DNA of 64,000 bases, taken from Polynucleobacter sp. 30F-ANTBAC. GTDB taxonomy: Bacteria > Pseudomonadota > Gammaproteobacteria > Burkholderiales > Burkholderiaceae. Below the pieces are notes generated by a model. It was not told the origin of the DNA, ran no database searches, and saw only the letters and a list, made by a program, of their open reading frames with translations. How positions within the stretch are numbered: the stretch's first letter is position 1; every line of letters starts with the position of its first letter. The position numbers and the translations under genes are program-made. Shown here in pieces: positions 37,068-45,828 of the stretch. The DNA is taken from positions 1,038,942-1,102,941 of the forward strand of contig NZ_JACVON010000001.1 of assembly GCF_018882385.1 (NCBI RefSeq), given 5' to 3'.

Positions 37068-38147
37068 ATGAAACCAAGTATGAAAGCTAAGCTCGAGCAG
37101 TTAGATGCTCGACTAGCAGAACTAAACTCTTTATTGGTCCAAGAAGAAATCACCAAGGACATGGATCAGTACCGCAAGCTCAATCGTGAGCATGCGGAGA
37201 TCTCGCCTGTAGTTGAGCAATTTCAGCTATTTCTTCAAGCGGAAGCCGATGAAAAAGCTGCTCAGGAGATGCAAAACGATCCCGAGATGAAAGATTTTGC
37301 AGAAGAAGAAATCAAAGATGCCCGCATCCGTATGGAAAACATGCAGGCTGACTTGCAACGCCTTCTTCTACCTAAAGACCCTAATGATGATAAAAATATC
37401 TTTTTGGAAATTAGAGCTGGCACGGGCGGCGATGAGAGCGCTTTATTTGCAGCAGATCTTTTTAGAATGTATACCCGCTATGCCGAACGTCAACGCTGGC
37501 AAATAGAAATCGTTAGCGCTTCAGAATCGGATCTCGGTGGCTACAAAGAGGTCATCCTTCGTGTGGTCGGTCAGGGCGCATTCTCAAAGCTGAAATTTGA
37601 ATCAGGCGGTCATCGCGTACAACGAGTTCCACAAACTGAAACTCAGGGGCGTATCCACACATCCGCTTGCACCGTTGCAGTGATGCCAGAAGCGGATGCC
37701 ATCAGTGACATTGAAATTAATCCAGCAGATTTAAGAATTGATACTTTTAGAGCTTCTGGTGCTGGCGGCCAACACATTAATAAAACCGACTCCGCTGTTC
37801 GTATCACCCACTTACCAACAGGCACCGTCGTAGAGTGCCAGGATGATCGAAGCCAACACCGTAACCGCGAACAAGCCATGAAAGTCTTGGTATCACGCAT
37901 CATGGATGCCAAACGACGTGCCGCCCATGACAAAGAAGCTGAGACACGTAAAAGTTTGGTTGGCTCCGGCGATCGCAGCGACCGCATTAGAACCTATAAC
38001 TTCCCACAAGGCAGAATTACAGACCATCGCATTAACGTAACGCTTTACAAGATTGATGCCATGATGGATGGTGATATTCAGGAACTCTTAGGTGCCCTTG
38101 CAGCTGAGCATCAGGCAGAGCTACTAGCAGCATTGGGTGATATTTAG
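37068..38147 (+). CDS. prfA: Peptide chain release factor 1
   Basis: A 359-residue release factor reading UAA and UAG. It shows the PxT-type recognition loop region ([10 protein letters not shown] is adjacent to it) and the catalytic GGQ in [15 protein letters not shown]. It directly abuts hemA. prmC, which methylates the GGQ glutamine, is normally the next gene but is here displaced by an inserted DUF3800 gene. Confidence 0.96.
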   Translation: MKPSMKAKLEQLDARLAELNSLLVQEEITKDMDQYRKLNREHAEISPVVEQFQLFLQAEADEKAAQEMQNDPEMKDFAEEEIKDARIRMENMQADLQRLLLPKDPNDDKNIFLEIRAGTGGDESALFAADLFRMYTRYAERQRWQIEIVSASESDLGGYKEVILRVVGQGAFSKLKFESGGHRVQRVPQTETQGRIHTSACTVAVMPEADAISDIEINPADLRIDTFRASGAGGQHINKTDSAVRITHLPTGTVVECQDDRSQHRNREQAMKVLVSRIMDAKRRAAHDKEAETRKSLVGSGDRSDRIRTYNFPQGRITDHRINVTLYKIDAMMDGDIQELLGALAAEHQAELLAALGDI

Positions 38148-38194
38148 AGAAAAATTGGTGTAGAATGTTCACAAGGACTGGGGATTCTCGGTCG

Positions 38195-38227
38195 ACAAAA
38201 GACTCCTGTTGTTTGGGAGTCTTTTGT
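38195..38227 (+). terminator. Rho-independent terminator after prfA
   Basis: A 12-bp perfect stem (38195-38206 with 38216-38227, core AAGACTCC/GGAGTCTT), a 9-base loop and a T-rich tail. It stops hemA-prfA transcription before the minus-strand DUF3800 gene, whose 3' end is 2 bp away. Confidence 0.85.
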
Positions 38228-38228
38228 T

Positions 38229-38969
38229 TTATGGATACACATGAACCTGTCCTCCAACTAAAGAACCACTTTCGTTAAGAAGCATTTTTTTGGCAATATC
38301 TACAGCCCTATTTTTTTGATCTGGCTTAAATACAGACATGCCCAGTGGTCTTGCAAATAAATCTGCCAGCTGTAAACCTATCGTATTAGTTTTCTTATCA
38401 GAAAAAATAGGCTTGTAATTTAAGCTTAGGTTTTTTCTGTCACATAACTGCTTGAAAGATTTTTCCAAACTAACATCTTCAGAGCGCCCTCTTTTCTCAA
38501 AAACAATATGAGCTAATGAGTCTCTTTCAGAAGAGTTTTCACTTAATTGGAAAAACTCATCGATCTTTTTAAATCCTATATCTAAAGCCAAGTTATAAAG
38601 ATTTTTATTATCTTTATCTTGAATTAATAGTTTATTTTTATCTAAAACTACGCACACTATTTGACCATCAATTTTTTCAATGATATTTGTTAAATCATTA
38701 ATAAAAACATCTTTTACTTTCTTTGTTTTTAGGAATGAAAAGCTCCCAAGATCTTTTCTAATATCCCTTTCGTGCAAAACGACTTCAGAATGTCCAAAAT
38801 AATTAAATTTAAATTGATTTATCTTCGGACATATCTCAAATACATATGTCTCTTTCTTGCATATAAAGAAACATAGAACAAAAAGTGGGTATAGAGGGTC
38901 AACATTACAAGTATTGGATGAGCCACTTTCATCAACAAAAACAATGTGATTACTAAATTTTTCAATCAT
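38229..38969 (-). CDS. DUF3800 domain protein, probably acquired
   Basis: A 246-residue protein with the DUF3800 N-terminal motif HIVFVDESGSSNT and a C-terminal ILE-type segment LQLADLFARPLG; the acidic residues suggest an RNase H-like nuclease fold. Such genes are frequent in mobile islands and near defence genes; the role is unknown. It is visibly richer in A and T than its neighbours (runs of Asn, Lys, Phe and Ile codons), lies on the opposite strand and interrupts the normal prfA-prmC pair, all pointing to transfer. No recombinase or repeats flank it. Confidence 0.78.
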   Translation of the reverse strand: MIEKFSNHIVFVDESGSSNTCNVDPLYPLFVLCFFICKKETYVFEICPKINQFKFNYFGHSEVVLHERDIRKDLGSFSFLKTKKVKDVFINDLTNIIEKIDGQIVCVVLDKNKLLIQDKDNKNLYNLALDIGFKKIDEFFQLSENSSERDSLAHIVFEKRGRSEDVSLEKSFKQLCDRKNLSLNYKPIFSDKKTNTIGLQLADLFARPLGMSVFKPDQKNRAVDIAKKMLLNESGSLVGGQVHVYP

Positions 38970-39032
38970 CTTCGGCCAAAAAGCGGTTTATTATCCTCGC
39001 TTGAATAACCCTTCCAACGTATGATGTTTATC

Positions 39033-39890
39033 ATGACAAGTATTAAAGAACTCCTCAACAGCACACCACTGGATAAAGTGGATGCTAGAGTTTTATTAGC
39101 CCATTTGGTTGGAGTTCATTTGAGTTGGCCGAAGAGTGCTCTGATTAGCAGAGATACAGATGTTCTTCCTGATAGCGTGACACAAGCATGGCAAGACTAC
39201 GAATCTCGACGCTTGGATGGTGAGCCCGTTGCTTATATCTTAGGCTTGAAGGATTTTTATAATATTCAACTTCAAGTAGCGCCAGGTGTTTTAATACCGC
39301 GCCCTGAAACTGAGCTTCTGGTTGAGTTGGCTTTAAACCACGTTCAAAAAAGTAATAAAAATTCTACAGTTGAGATACGCCCTACCAAGATCTTGGATCT
39401 TGGGACAGGTAGTGGTGCGATTGCCTTGGCTTTAGCTCACAACCTTCCTAGCGCTCATGTCACAGCCGTCGACATGAGCCAGGATGCCCTTGAGATTGCT
39501 CAAGCTAACGCGCGCACCCTTGATCTTCTAGATCGTACTGAATTTGTTCAGGGTAGCTGGTTGGAGCCTATTCATGCATTGATGCAGTTTGATGTGATTG
39601 TGAGCAATCCCCCTTATATCCGAGCAGGAGATCCGCATCTACAGGAAGGAGATCTGCGCTTTGAACCGGCGGATGCCCTGACAGATCATGAGGATGGTCT
39701 CAGCCCTTATAAGATCATCTTTAATCAAGCCAAGGCTCATTTGGCACCAAACGGTTTATTGCTGGTAGAGCACGGTTACGATCAATCCGATGCCTTAAAG
39801 CAGCTATTAGAAACAGAGGGCTATCAGGAGATACAAGTCCACTTTGATCTAGCGGGTATTTCTAGAGCACTAAGTGCTAAGCTTCGTTAA
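39033..39890 (+). CDS. prmC: Release factor glutamine methyltransferase PrmC
   Basis: The 285-residue SAM-dependent enzyme methylates the GGQ glutamine of release factors. The substrate-binding motif is IVSNPPYI, the SAM site ILDLGTGSGAIALAL. A start at ATG 39021 is possible, but 39033 gives the usual N-terminus (MTSIKELL) and has TATGAT seven bases upstream. It now has its own promoter because the DUF3800 gene separates it from prfA. Confidence 0.93.
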   Translation: MTSIKELLNSTPLDKVDARVLLAHLVGVHLSWPKSALISRDTDVLPDSVTQAWQDYESRRLDGEPVAYILGLKDFYNIQLQVAPGVLIPRPETELLVELALNHVQKSNKNSTVEIRPTKILDLGTGSGAIALALAHNLPSAHVTAVDMSQDALEIAQANARTLDLLDRTEFVQGSWLEPIHALMQFDVIVSNPPYIRAGDPHLQEGDLRFEPADALTDHEDGLSPYKIIFNQAKAHLAPNGLLLVEHGYDQSDALKQLLETEGYQEIQVHFDLAGISRALSAKLR

Positions 39891-39918
39891 AATAAGTACT
39901 TATTCAAAAGGAAGCATC

Positions 39919-40227
39919 ATGGACGTTCAAACACAAATCAAAGAAATCGTTGAAGGCCACCCAGTGGTTTTATTCATGAAGGGTAACGCTAAGTTCCCAC
40001 AATGCGGCTTTTCTGGAAGAGCGATTCAAATTTTGCAGGCTTGTGGCGTTACAGCCCCGCACACTGTGAATGTATTAGAAGATGAAGGTATCCGCCAGGG
40101 TATTAAAGAGTTCTCAAACTGGCCGACAATTCCTCAGCTATACGTTAAAGGTGAATTTATTGGTGGCTCTGACATCATGACCGAGATGTACCAAAGCGGT
40201 GAACTTCAACAAGCGCTCAAAGCTTAA
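39919..40227 (+). CDS. grxD: Monothiol glutaredoxin GrxD
   Basis: The 102-residue protein has the CGFS active site (PQCGFSGRAIQIL), the TVNVLEDEGIRQGIKEFSNWPTIPQLY region and GGSDI, all standard for Grx4-type glutaredoxins that carry [2Fe-2S] clusters with BolA partners. I chose ATG 39919, preceded by AAGGAAG; an upstream extension would overlap prmC. It lies 28 bp after prmC. Confidence 0.95.
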   Translation: MDVQTQIKEIVEGHPVVLFMKGNAKFPQCGFSGRAIQILQACGVTAPHTVNVLEDEGIRQGIKEFSNWPTIPQLYVKGEFIGGSDIMTEMYQSGELQQALKA

Positions 40228-40249
40228 CGACTCACTTTATAAATAATTG

Positions 40250-40276
40250 ATGCTGGCTCATCCAAAGAGCCAGCAT
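40250..40276 (+). terminator. Terminator between grxD and rmuC
   Basis: Stem ATGCTGGCTC (40250-40259) with GAGCCAGCAT (40267-40276), 7-base loop, followed by a short weak T tract (TGGTTT). Confidence 0.65.
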
Positions 40277-40293
40277 TGGTTTAGCATAGCGGT

Positions 40294-41496
40294 ATGGATA
40301 CTTCTATTGCTTTTCTTCTATTAGGCCTTTTCTGCCTTATCTCTATTGCTAGTCTTTTTTATGCCTGGAATCAGAGCCAAGCACGTGTTCGTGCCGAGTC
40401 TGAATTAGATGCTGAACGCAGAGTCAGTGCTGAAAAATTAGCGGGCATGCTTCAATCTGCTCAAGATGCTAAAACAACCCTATCTGATCAGTTTAAAAAT
40501 CTTGCCAATGAAATACTAGAAGAAAAATCGAAACGCTTTGCAGAACAGAATCAGCAAAACCTAGATACTCTTTTAAAGCCCCTCCAAGAAAAACTCACCG
40601 ACTTCAGAAAGCAAGTAGACTACACCTATCAATCAGAAGCCAGAGAACGTTTTGCCCTTAAGCAAGAAGTAGAAAAATTAGCTGGTCTCAACGTCAAAAT
40701 GACGGATGAAACTAGAGCACTCACCAATGCCTTAAAAGGCGAGTCGAAAACACAAGGTGATTGGGGTGAATTGGTTCTTGAAACCATTTTAGAAAATTCT
40801 GGCTTGCGTAAAGGGGAAGAATACCTTGTTCAAGATAGCCATACCATCGATGATGGATCACGGTTACAACCAGACGTCGTCATCCGCCTTCCTGAATCCA
40901 AACACTTGGTGATTGATAGTAAAGTCTCCATCACTGCTTACACAAGATATATGCAAGCGGATGATGACGCTATAAAAACCGCCGAATTAAATAGCCATGT
41001 GCTGTCGATCAAGCAACACATTCAAGGCTTATCTGCAAAAAACTACCAGGATCTTTATGGTGTGGGATCCATTGACTTTGTATTAATGTTTATTCCAGTT
41101 GAGCCTGCATTTTTAGCTGCTATGCGCCATGCTCCAGATATCTATCAAGAGGCTCTGAAGAAAAATATTGTGATGGTGTGCCCAAGTACATTGCTGGCAA
41201 CCGTTAGAACAGTTGCACACCTGTGGCGCCAAGAACATCAAAATAGAAATGCCCAAGAAATTGCCCGCCAATGTGCCATGCTTTATGACAAATTTGTTGG
41301 TTTTGTTGAGGACTTAGATAAAGTAGGACAGCGCTTAGAACAAGCTCAATCGAGCTACAGTGACGCTGTTGGCAAACTGAAAACAGGTCGCGGCAATTTA
41401 ATTCGTACCGCTGAGAATGTTAAAAAATTGGGCGTGAAACCTAATAAAACACTGCCATCAAAACTCACTGATGTGGCTGATGAGGAACTAGATTAA
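40294..41496 (+). CDS. rmuC: DNA recombination protein RmuC
   Basis: A 400-residue protein: N-terminal membrane helix (about residues 5-25), a long coiled coil (to about 150), and the RmuC nuclease-like core (QGDWGELVLETILENSGLRKG, VIDSKVSITAY). It limits DNA inversions at short inverted repeats in E. coli. TAGCAT ends six bases before its ATG and there is no clear Shine-Dalgarno. Confidence 0.92.
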   Translation: MDTSIAFLLLGLFCLISIASLFYAWNQSQARVRAESELDAERRVSAEKLAGMLQSAQDAKTTLSDQFKNLANEILEEKSKRFAEQNQQNLDTLLKPLQEKLTDFRKQVDYTYQSEARERFALKQEVEKLAGLNVKMTDETRALTNALKGESKTQGDWGELVLETILENSGLRKGEEYLVQDSHTIDDGSRLQPDVVIRLPESKHLVIDSKVSITAYTRYMQADDDAIKTAELNSHVLSIKQHIQGLSAKNYQDLYGVGSIDFVLMFIPVEPAFLAAMRHAPDIYQEALKKNIVMVCPSTLLATVRTVAHLWRQEHQNRNAQEIARQCAMLYDKFVGFVEDLDKVGQRLEQAQSSYSDAVGKLKTGRGNLIRTAENVKKLGVKPNKTLPSKLTDVADEELD

Positions 41497-41545
41497 CGCT
41501 TAAATTGATAAGGGCTAATTGGGTCTTTTTTTAAACCCAGCCAAT

Positions 41546-41581
41546 AAAAAACCCGCATCATTTGCATGAAGCGGGTTTTTT
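41546..41581. terminator. Bidirectional terminator between rmuC and phasin
   Basis: An 11-bp stem, AAAAAACCCGC (41546-41556) with GCGGGTTTTTT (41571-41581), and a 14-base loop. A and T tails allow use by both convergent genes. Confidence 0.88.
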
Positions 41582-41619
41582 GTTTCATCAGCCGAAACTG
41601 ATGAAGGTATGGCTTTTAA

Positions 41620-42246
41620 TTACTTACGGCCACGGCGTACTGTCTTTTTAACAGCTGCTTTACGAACTGCTGTAGCACGTGTTGCTGGCTTAACAGCAGC
41701 TGACTTAGCTTGCTTAGCTAAACCTTGAATAGCTTCAACAGCTTGTTCAGCATTTGCTTCTGCAACAGCAGCAGCTTCTTTAGCAGCAGCTTGGAACTGT
41801 TCAAAACCTTGTAATGATGTTGTTACAGATGTTTTCAATGCATTAACAAATACATCTGAACCAGCAGGTGCATTAGCGGCAAATGTATTTACCCAGTTTT
41901 GGATACCAGCTTGGAATTGCTCTAATTGAGCTTCAGCAACTTCTGCCAACTCAACTTGACCTTCGCGAACAATCTTAGCAACAGCGCGCTGATGTGCAGC
42001 TAATTTGTTACCGATTGGTGCTAATGCATCGCTTTGTACGAAAGATGCAAATGCTTGTGGATCTTTAACTGTTAAAGCTTGCTCTAAACCATCTTGAGCT
42101 TCTTCAATCACTGATTTAGTAGCTGAAAAATTGATGTCAGCTAATTCTTGAGCACGCTCTAATGCTTTTGTGCTCAATACAAATGCTGTATTTAGGCTTT
42201 CACCTTGGAATTCTGCGAATTTTGCTGTGATCTGGTCTTGGTTCAT
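41620..42246 (-). CDS. phaP: Phasin family protein (PHB granule-associated)
   Basis: A 208-residue helical, Ala- and Gln-rich protein with the phasin domain (about residues 5-110; LNTAFVLSTKALERAQELADIN) and a Lys/Arg-rich tail ending KKTVRRGRK like the histone-like tails of some betaproteobacterial phasins. Phasins coat polyhydroxybutyrate granules. GGAG lies 7 bp before the ATG. Its promoter region carries TGCA-rich repeats that resemble PhaR sites. Confidence 0.88.
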   Translation of the reverse strand: MNQDQITAKFAEFQGESLNTAFVLSTKALERAQELADINFSATKSVIEEAQDGLEQALTVKDPQAFASFVQSDALAPIGNKLAAHQRAVAKIVREGQVELAEVAEAQLEQFQAGIQNWVNTFAANAPAGSDVFVNALKTSVTTSLQGFEQFQAAAKEAAAVAEANAEQAVEAIQGLAKQAKSAAVKPATRATAVRKAAVKKTVRRGRK

Positions 42247-42468
42247 GGTCTACTCCAAATAGGTTGGTTAATATTATTGCAGTGCATATATTGCACCGCA
42301 CAAACTCTATTTTAGGGTAAGCAAAGGACATTTCAAGCTATTTTTGCTGCATTGCGTCAAAAATAGCTTATTTCTCATAATGAGAAATTCTTTAACTGAT
42401 TTACTTGGGATTTTATTTTAGATGCTCAATTAAGAAAGAGCTTGAAAATAGGCTTTAGGACTGGATTT
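42247..42468 (-). promoter_or_regulatory. Phasin promoter region with TGCA repeats and two inverted repeats
   Basis: Tandem TTGCAGTGCA and TTGCACCGCA occupy 42277-42300. AGCTATTTTTG (42336-42346) and CAAAAATAGCT (42358-42368) form a perfect 11-bp inverted repeat around CTGCATTGCGT. ATTTCTCAT (42370-42378) and ATGAGAAAT (42380-42388) form a second, tight one. The TGCA-type repeats resemble binding sites of the PHB regulator PhaR; this is recognised by pattern only. The rest, up to the tRNA, shows nothing clear. Confidence 0.5.
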
Positions 42469-42542
42469 TGGTGCCCCCTGACAGAATCGAACTGCCAATC
42501 CATGATTACAAGTCAAGTGTTATACCATTTAACTAAGGGGGC
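42469..42542 (-). tRNA. tRNA-Thr (anticodon TGT)
   Basis: The reverse complement folds as a tRNA: acceptor GCCCCCT/AGGGGGC, D arm GTTA/TAAC with GG in the loop, anticodon loop CTTGTAA (anticodon TGT), 4-base variable loop, T arm GGCAG-TTCGATT-CTGTC, and encoded CCA. The anticodon stem CTTGA/TCATG has one T-T mismatch at the second pair. Acceptor, loops and CCA support a real gene. Confidence 0.88.
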
Positions 42543-42575
42543 TACTTTTAGTGCTACTAAGCCCAATATTCTAAC

Positions 42576-42983
42576 TTATTTCACTAGCTTTAGGCTAGGT
42601 CTTCCTTTAGAAATTGGTGTATTTATTGTTGAATCTGTTTCTGTAGGTGGTGGTTCAATTTTTTCTACTGGAAACGACATGCCCTGCCCATTCTCTTTAG
42701 CGTAGATGGCCATCACATTAGCCACTGGTACATGAATGTCTCTTGGAACTCCAGCAAAACGCGCCTGAAGGCTGATCCAATCATTATCTAAAGAGAGACT
42801 TTGGCAAGCATCCGGACTGATGTTTAAAACAATTTCATTGTTATTCACATAGTCCATCGGAACTTGAACTTTCTCGGTTACAAATACCGCAATGTAAGGC
42901 GTCAAACCATAATCCACACACCACTGATGCAGTGCGCGGATTAGGTAAGGTTTATTGCTAGGAGCCTCGCTCATGAAGTCCAC
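42576..42983 (-). CDS. sspB: ClpXP protease specificity-enhancing factor SspB
   Basis: The 135-residue adaptor delivers ssrA-tagged proteins to ClpXP. It has the SspB fold signature (PYLIRALHQWCVDYGLTPYI, DNDWISLQARFAGVPRDIHVPVANVMAIYA) and a C-terminal tail ending SLKLVK that would dock to ClpX. The frame given starts with GTG; ATG at 42974 (MSEAPSNK) is an equally good start. It lies 15 bp after sspA, the conserved order. Confidence 0.93.
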   Translation of the reverse strand: MDFMSEAPSNKPYLIRALHQWCVDYGLTPYIAVFVTEKVQVPMDYVNNNEIVLNISPDACQSLSLDNDWISLQARFAGVPRDIHVPVANVMAIYAKENGQGMSFPVEKIEPPPTETDSTINTPISKGRPSLKLVK

Positions 42984-42998
42984 GGGTGTAGGTCGCTA

Positions 42999-43610
42999 TT
43001 AGCGACGCATCACCTTTTCTGAAGGCGTTAATGCCTCAATATACGCAGGACGGCTGAAAATACGCTCGGCGTATTTCATGAGAGGCGCAGCATTACGAGA
43101 TAAATCAATGCCGTAATGCTCTAAACGCCATAGCAATGGGGCAATGGCCACATCAAGCATTGAGAAGTCATCACCCAACATGTATTTATTTTTAATAAAA
43201 ATAGGAGCTAGCTGAGTCAAACGATCACGAATCGCTAAACGCGCTTTTTCATGGTTCTTCTCTGCTGCCTTGCCTTTTTCATTTTCTAAAGTCGATACGT
43301 GAATGAAAAGCTCTTTTTCAAAATTGAATAAGAACAAACGTGCACGTGCGCGAGCTACTGGATCAGGCGGCATCAATTGTGGATGAGGAAAACGCTCATC
43401 AATATATTCATTGATGATGTTTGACTCATAAAGAATCAAATCACGTTCAACCAAAATAGGTACTTGGCCATAAGGATTCATCACTGAAATATCTTCTGGC
43501 TTATTAAAGAGATCCACATCACGGATCTCAAAGTCCATACCTTTTTCAAATAGAACCAAACGGCAACGCTGCGAGAACGGACAGTTCGTGCCCGAATATA
43601 AAACCATCAT
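42999..43610 (-). CDS. sspA: Stringent starvation protein A (GST-fold)
   Basis: The 203-residue protein has the GST-like fold of SspA, an RNA-polymerase-associated regulator: N-terminal MVLYSGTNCPFSQRCRLVLFEKGMDFE and YGQVPILVERDLILYESNIINEYID. AGGAG precedes the ATG. It follows the cytochrome bc1 genes, as in other Burkholderiales. Confidence 0.92.
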   Translation of the reverse strand: MMVLYSGTNCPFSQRCRLVLFEKGMDFEIRDVDLFNKPEDISVMNPYGQVPILVERDLILYESNIINEYIDERFPHPQLMPPDPVARARARLFLFNFEKELFIHVSTLENEKGKAAEKNHEKARLAIRDRLTQLAPIFIKNKYMLGDDFSMLDVAIAPLLWRLEHYGIDLSRNAAPLMKYAERIFSRPAYIEALTPSEKVMRR

Positions 43611-43632
43611 AGGGTCAATCTCCTAATTATTT

Positions 43633-44388
43633 TTAGTGGATGTCTTTCCAGTAAGACTTATTCAAACCCCAAGCCAATACCGTAAATACTGCTAAGAACA
43701 TCAAAACCCAAACGCCTAAACGCTTACGATCCAACTGCGCCGGCTCACCCATCCACTGGAGATAAGCAACCAAATCACCCATAGCATCATCAAACTCTTG
43801 CGGTTTTAATTTGCCGGGTGTAACTTGTTCAAAACCCTTGAACACATGAATTGTTTTCGTCGCATCATGTGGATCTTTTTCGTCAACATACTTCGCTGTA
43901 CGGATACCTTGTAACTCCCACATCACGTGAGGCATACCAACGCTTGGGAAAGCCAAGTTATTCCAACCTGTTGCTTTGGTATCGTCTTTGTAGAATGTAC
44001 GTAAATAGGTGTAAAGATAATCAGGACCTTTGGCACGGGCAATCACTGATAAATCAGGAGGCATCGCACCAAACCATGCTTTAGCATCTTTTGGTGAAAT
44101 TGATACATTCATCAAATCACCAATTTTTTCGCCGCTGAACAATAAGTTCTGTTTGATCTGCTCATCCGTTAAACCAATATCGCGTAAACGGTTGTAACGC
44201 ATGCTCACAGCACCGTGACAGTTCAAGCAATAGTTCACAAACAACTTAGCACCATGCTGAAGTGCCGCTTCACTGTTCACGCGATTCGGGGCAGAATCTA
44301 AAGGATGACCGCCACCTGCAGCTTGAACTGAACCCATCGTAGCCACAAGCGCCAAGCTACCAAGAAGTTTCCATAATAATTTTTTCAT
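43633..44388 (-). CDS. petC: Cytochrome c1 of the bc1 complex
   Basis: The 251-residue subunit has an N-terminal signal sequence, haem-binding CLNCH, an axial Met in the PHVMWELQG region, and a C-terminal membrane anchor (about residues 222-243). It passes electrons from the Rieske centre to soluble cytochrome c. Last of petA-petB-petC on the minus strand. Confidence 0.96.
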   Translation of the reverse strand: MKKLLWKLLGSLALVATMGSVQAAGGGHPLDSAPNRVNSEAALQHGAKLFVNYCLNCHGAVSMRYNRLRDIGLTDEQIKQNLLFSGEKIGDLMNVSISPKDAKAWFGAMPPDLSVIARAKGPDYLYTYLRTFYKDDTKATGWNNLAFPSVGMPHVMWELQGIRTAKYVDEKDPHDATKTIHVFKGFEQVTPGKLKPQEFDDAMGDLVAYLQWMGEPAQLDRKRLGVWVLMFLAVFTVLAWGLNKSYWKDIH

Positions 44389-44416
44389 TTTCTTATTTCC
44401 TTAATGGGTCTCGGCA

Positions 44417-45817
44417 TTAATGCGCTACAAAATTAACGCGACTTGGAGGTTGCTTGAATTGACCCATCTTGCTCCACCAAGGCATCGCCAAGAAGAAACC
44501 AAAATAAATCAAAGTACCTAGCTGAGACACCTTCTCACCAATTGGTGATGGTGCCTGAATACCCAAGTAACCCAAAATAACGAATGTCACAACAAATACA
44601 CCATAGATGTATTTGTGAGACTGAGGACGATAACGAATTGATTTAACTGGTGAGTTATCTAACCATGGCAAGAAGAAGAAAATTACCACTGAACCACCCA
44701 TCACCATCACACCCCAGAACTTCGCATCAAACAAGAAGAAACCGGCCGCTAAAGCTACCAAGATACCAATGCAGATACCTTGCAACTTCTTATCTTGTGT
44801 CCCACGAATCACCAAGCCCAACAGCACTGCAGCGAATAACCACATTGGGATTAAGAACTCGGATGTCACTGCGCGCAACATTGAGTAGAACGGTGTGAAG
44901 TACCAAACTGGCGCAATGTGCGGTGGCGTCTTCAATGGATCTGCTGGAATAAAGTTATTGAACTCGAGGAAGTAACCATTCATCTCAGGTGCAAAAAACA
45001 CAATGAATGCAAAGATCATCAAGAACACACCAACACCCATGATGTCATGGACTGAGTAGTAAGGATGGAATGGAATACCGTCAAGAGGAATACCATTAGC
45101 ATCCAAGTTCTCTTTGATTTCAATACCATCTGGATTGTTAGAGCCCACTTCGTGTAAAGCAACGATGTGCGCAGCAACTAAACCGATTAACACCAAAGGT
45201 ACGGCAATCACGTGGAATGAGAAGAAACGATTAAGAGTTGCATCACCCACCACATAGTCACCACGGATCCATAAAGATAGATCTGGGCCAACCAAAGGAA
45301 TCGCAGCGAACAAGTTCACAATCACTTGAGCACCCCAATAAGACATCTGACCCCATGGCAATAAATAACCCATGAAAGCTTCAGCCATCAGGCACAAGAA
45401 AATAGCGCAACCGAAAATCCAAACGAGTTCGCGAGGCTTACGGTAGGAACCGTAGATCAAACCACGGAACATATGCAAATAAACCACCACGAAGAACATC
45501 GATGCACCTGTTGAGTGGAGGTAACGAACCAACCAACCCCAAGGTACTTCGCGCATGATGTATTCAACAGACTGGAACGCTTTTTCAGCATCAGGCTTGT
45601 AATGCATCACCAAGAAAATTCCTGTGATGATTTGAAGCGCTAAAACCAAAATAGCTAATGAACCAAAAAAGTACCAAAAGTTAAAGTTCTTTGGTGCGTA
45701 GTACTTGGTTAAGTGACCTTCGATTGTTGCTGTTAGTGGAAAACGTGAATCCACCCAAGCCAATAATTTTGTTCCGCGTGATGCGTTTGCAGGAACTTCT
45801 TTTTCATGAAATGCCAT
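44417..45817 (-). CDS. petB: Cytochrome b of the bc1 complex
   Basis: The 466-residue protein has eight or nine transmembrane helices, the two bis-histidine haem sites (VRYLHSTGASMFFVVVYLHM and FSFHVIAVPLVLIGLVAAHI), and the quinol-site segment in which PDW/PEW is replaced by the DP motif region. It starts 11 bp after petA. Core of the quinol-oxidising complex in the inner membrane. Confidence 0.95.
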   Translation of the reverse strand: MAFHEKEVPANASRGTKLLAWVDSRFPLTATIEGHLTKYYAPKNFNFWYFFGSLAILVLALQIITGIFLVMHYKPDAEKAFQSVEYIMREVPWGWLVRYLHSTGASMFFVVVYLHMFRGLIYGSYRKPRELVWIFGCAIFLCLMAEAFMGYLLPWGQMSYWGAQVIVNLFAAIPLVGPDLSLWIRGDYVVGDATLNRFFSFHVIAVPLVLIGLVAAHIVALHEVGSNNPDGIEIKENLDANGIPLDGIPFHPYYSVHDIMGVGVFLMIFAFIVFFAPEMNGYFLEFNNFIPADPLKTPPHIAPVWYFTPFYSMLRAVTSEFLIPMWLFAAVLLGLVIRGTQDKKLQGICIGILVALAAGFFLFDAKFWGVMVMGGSVVIFFFLPWLDNSPVKSIRYRPQSHKYIYGVFVVTFVILGYLGIQAPSPIGEKVSQLGTLIYFGFFLAMPWWSKMGQFKQPPSRVNFVAH

Positions 45818-45828
45818 GTCTGAACCCC

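Noticed and set aside
38148..39020. Integrase, att repeats or tRNA remnant around the DUF3800 insertion
   Set aside because: No direct repeats, tRNA-like segment or recombinase gene was found; only a terminator hairpin lies at the edge.
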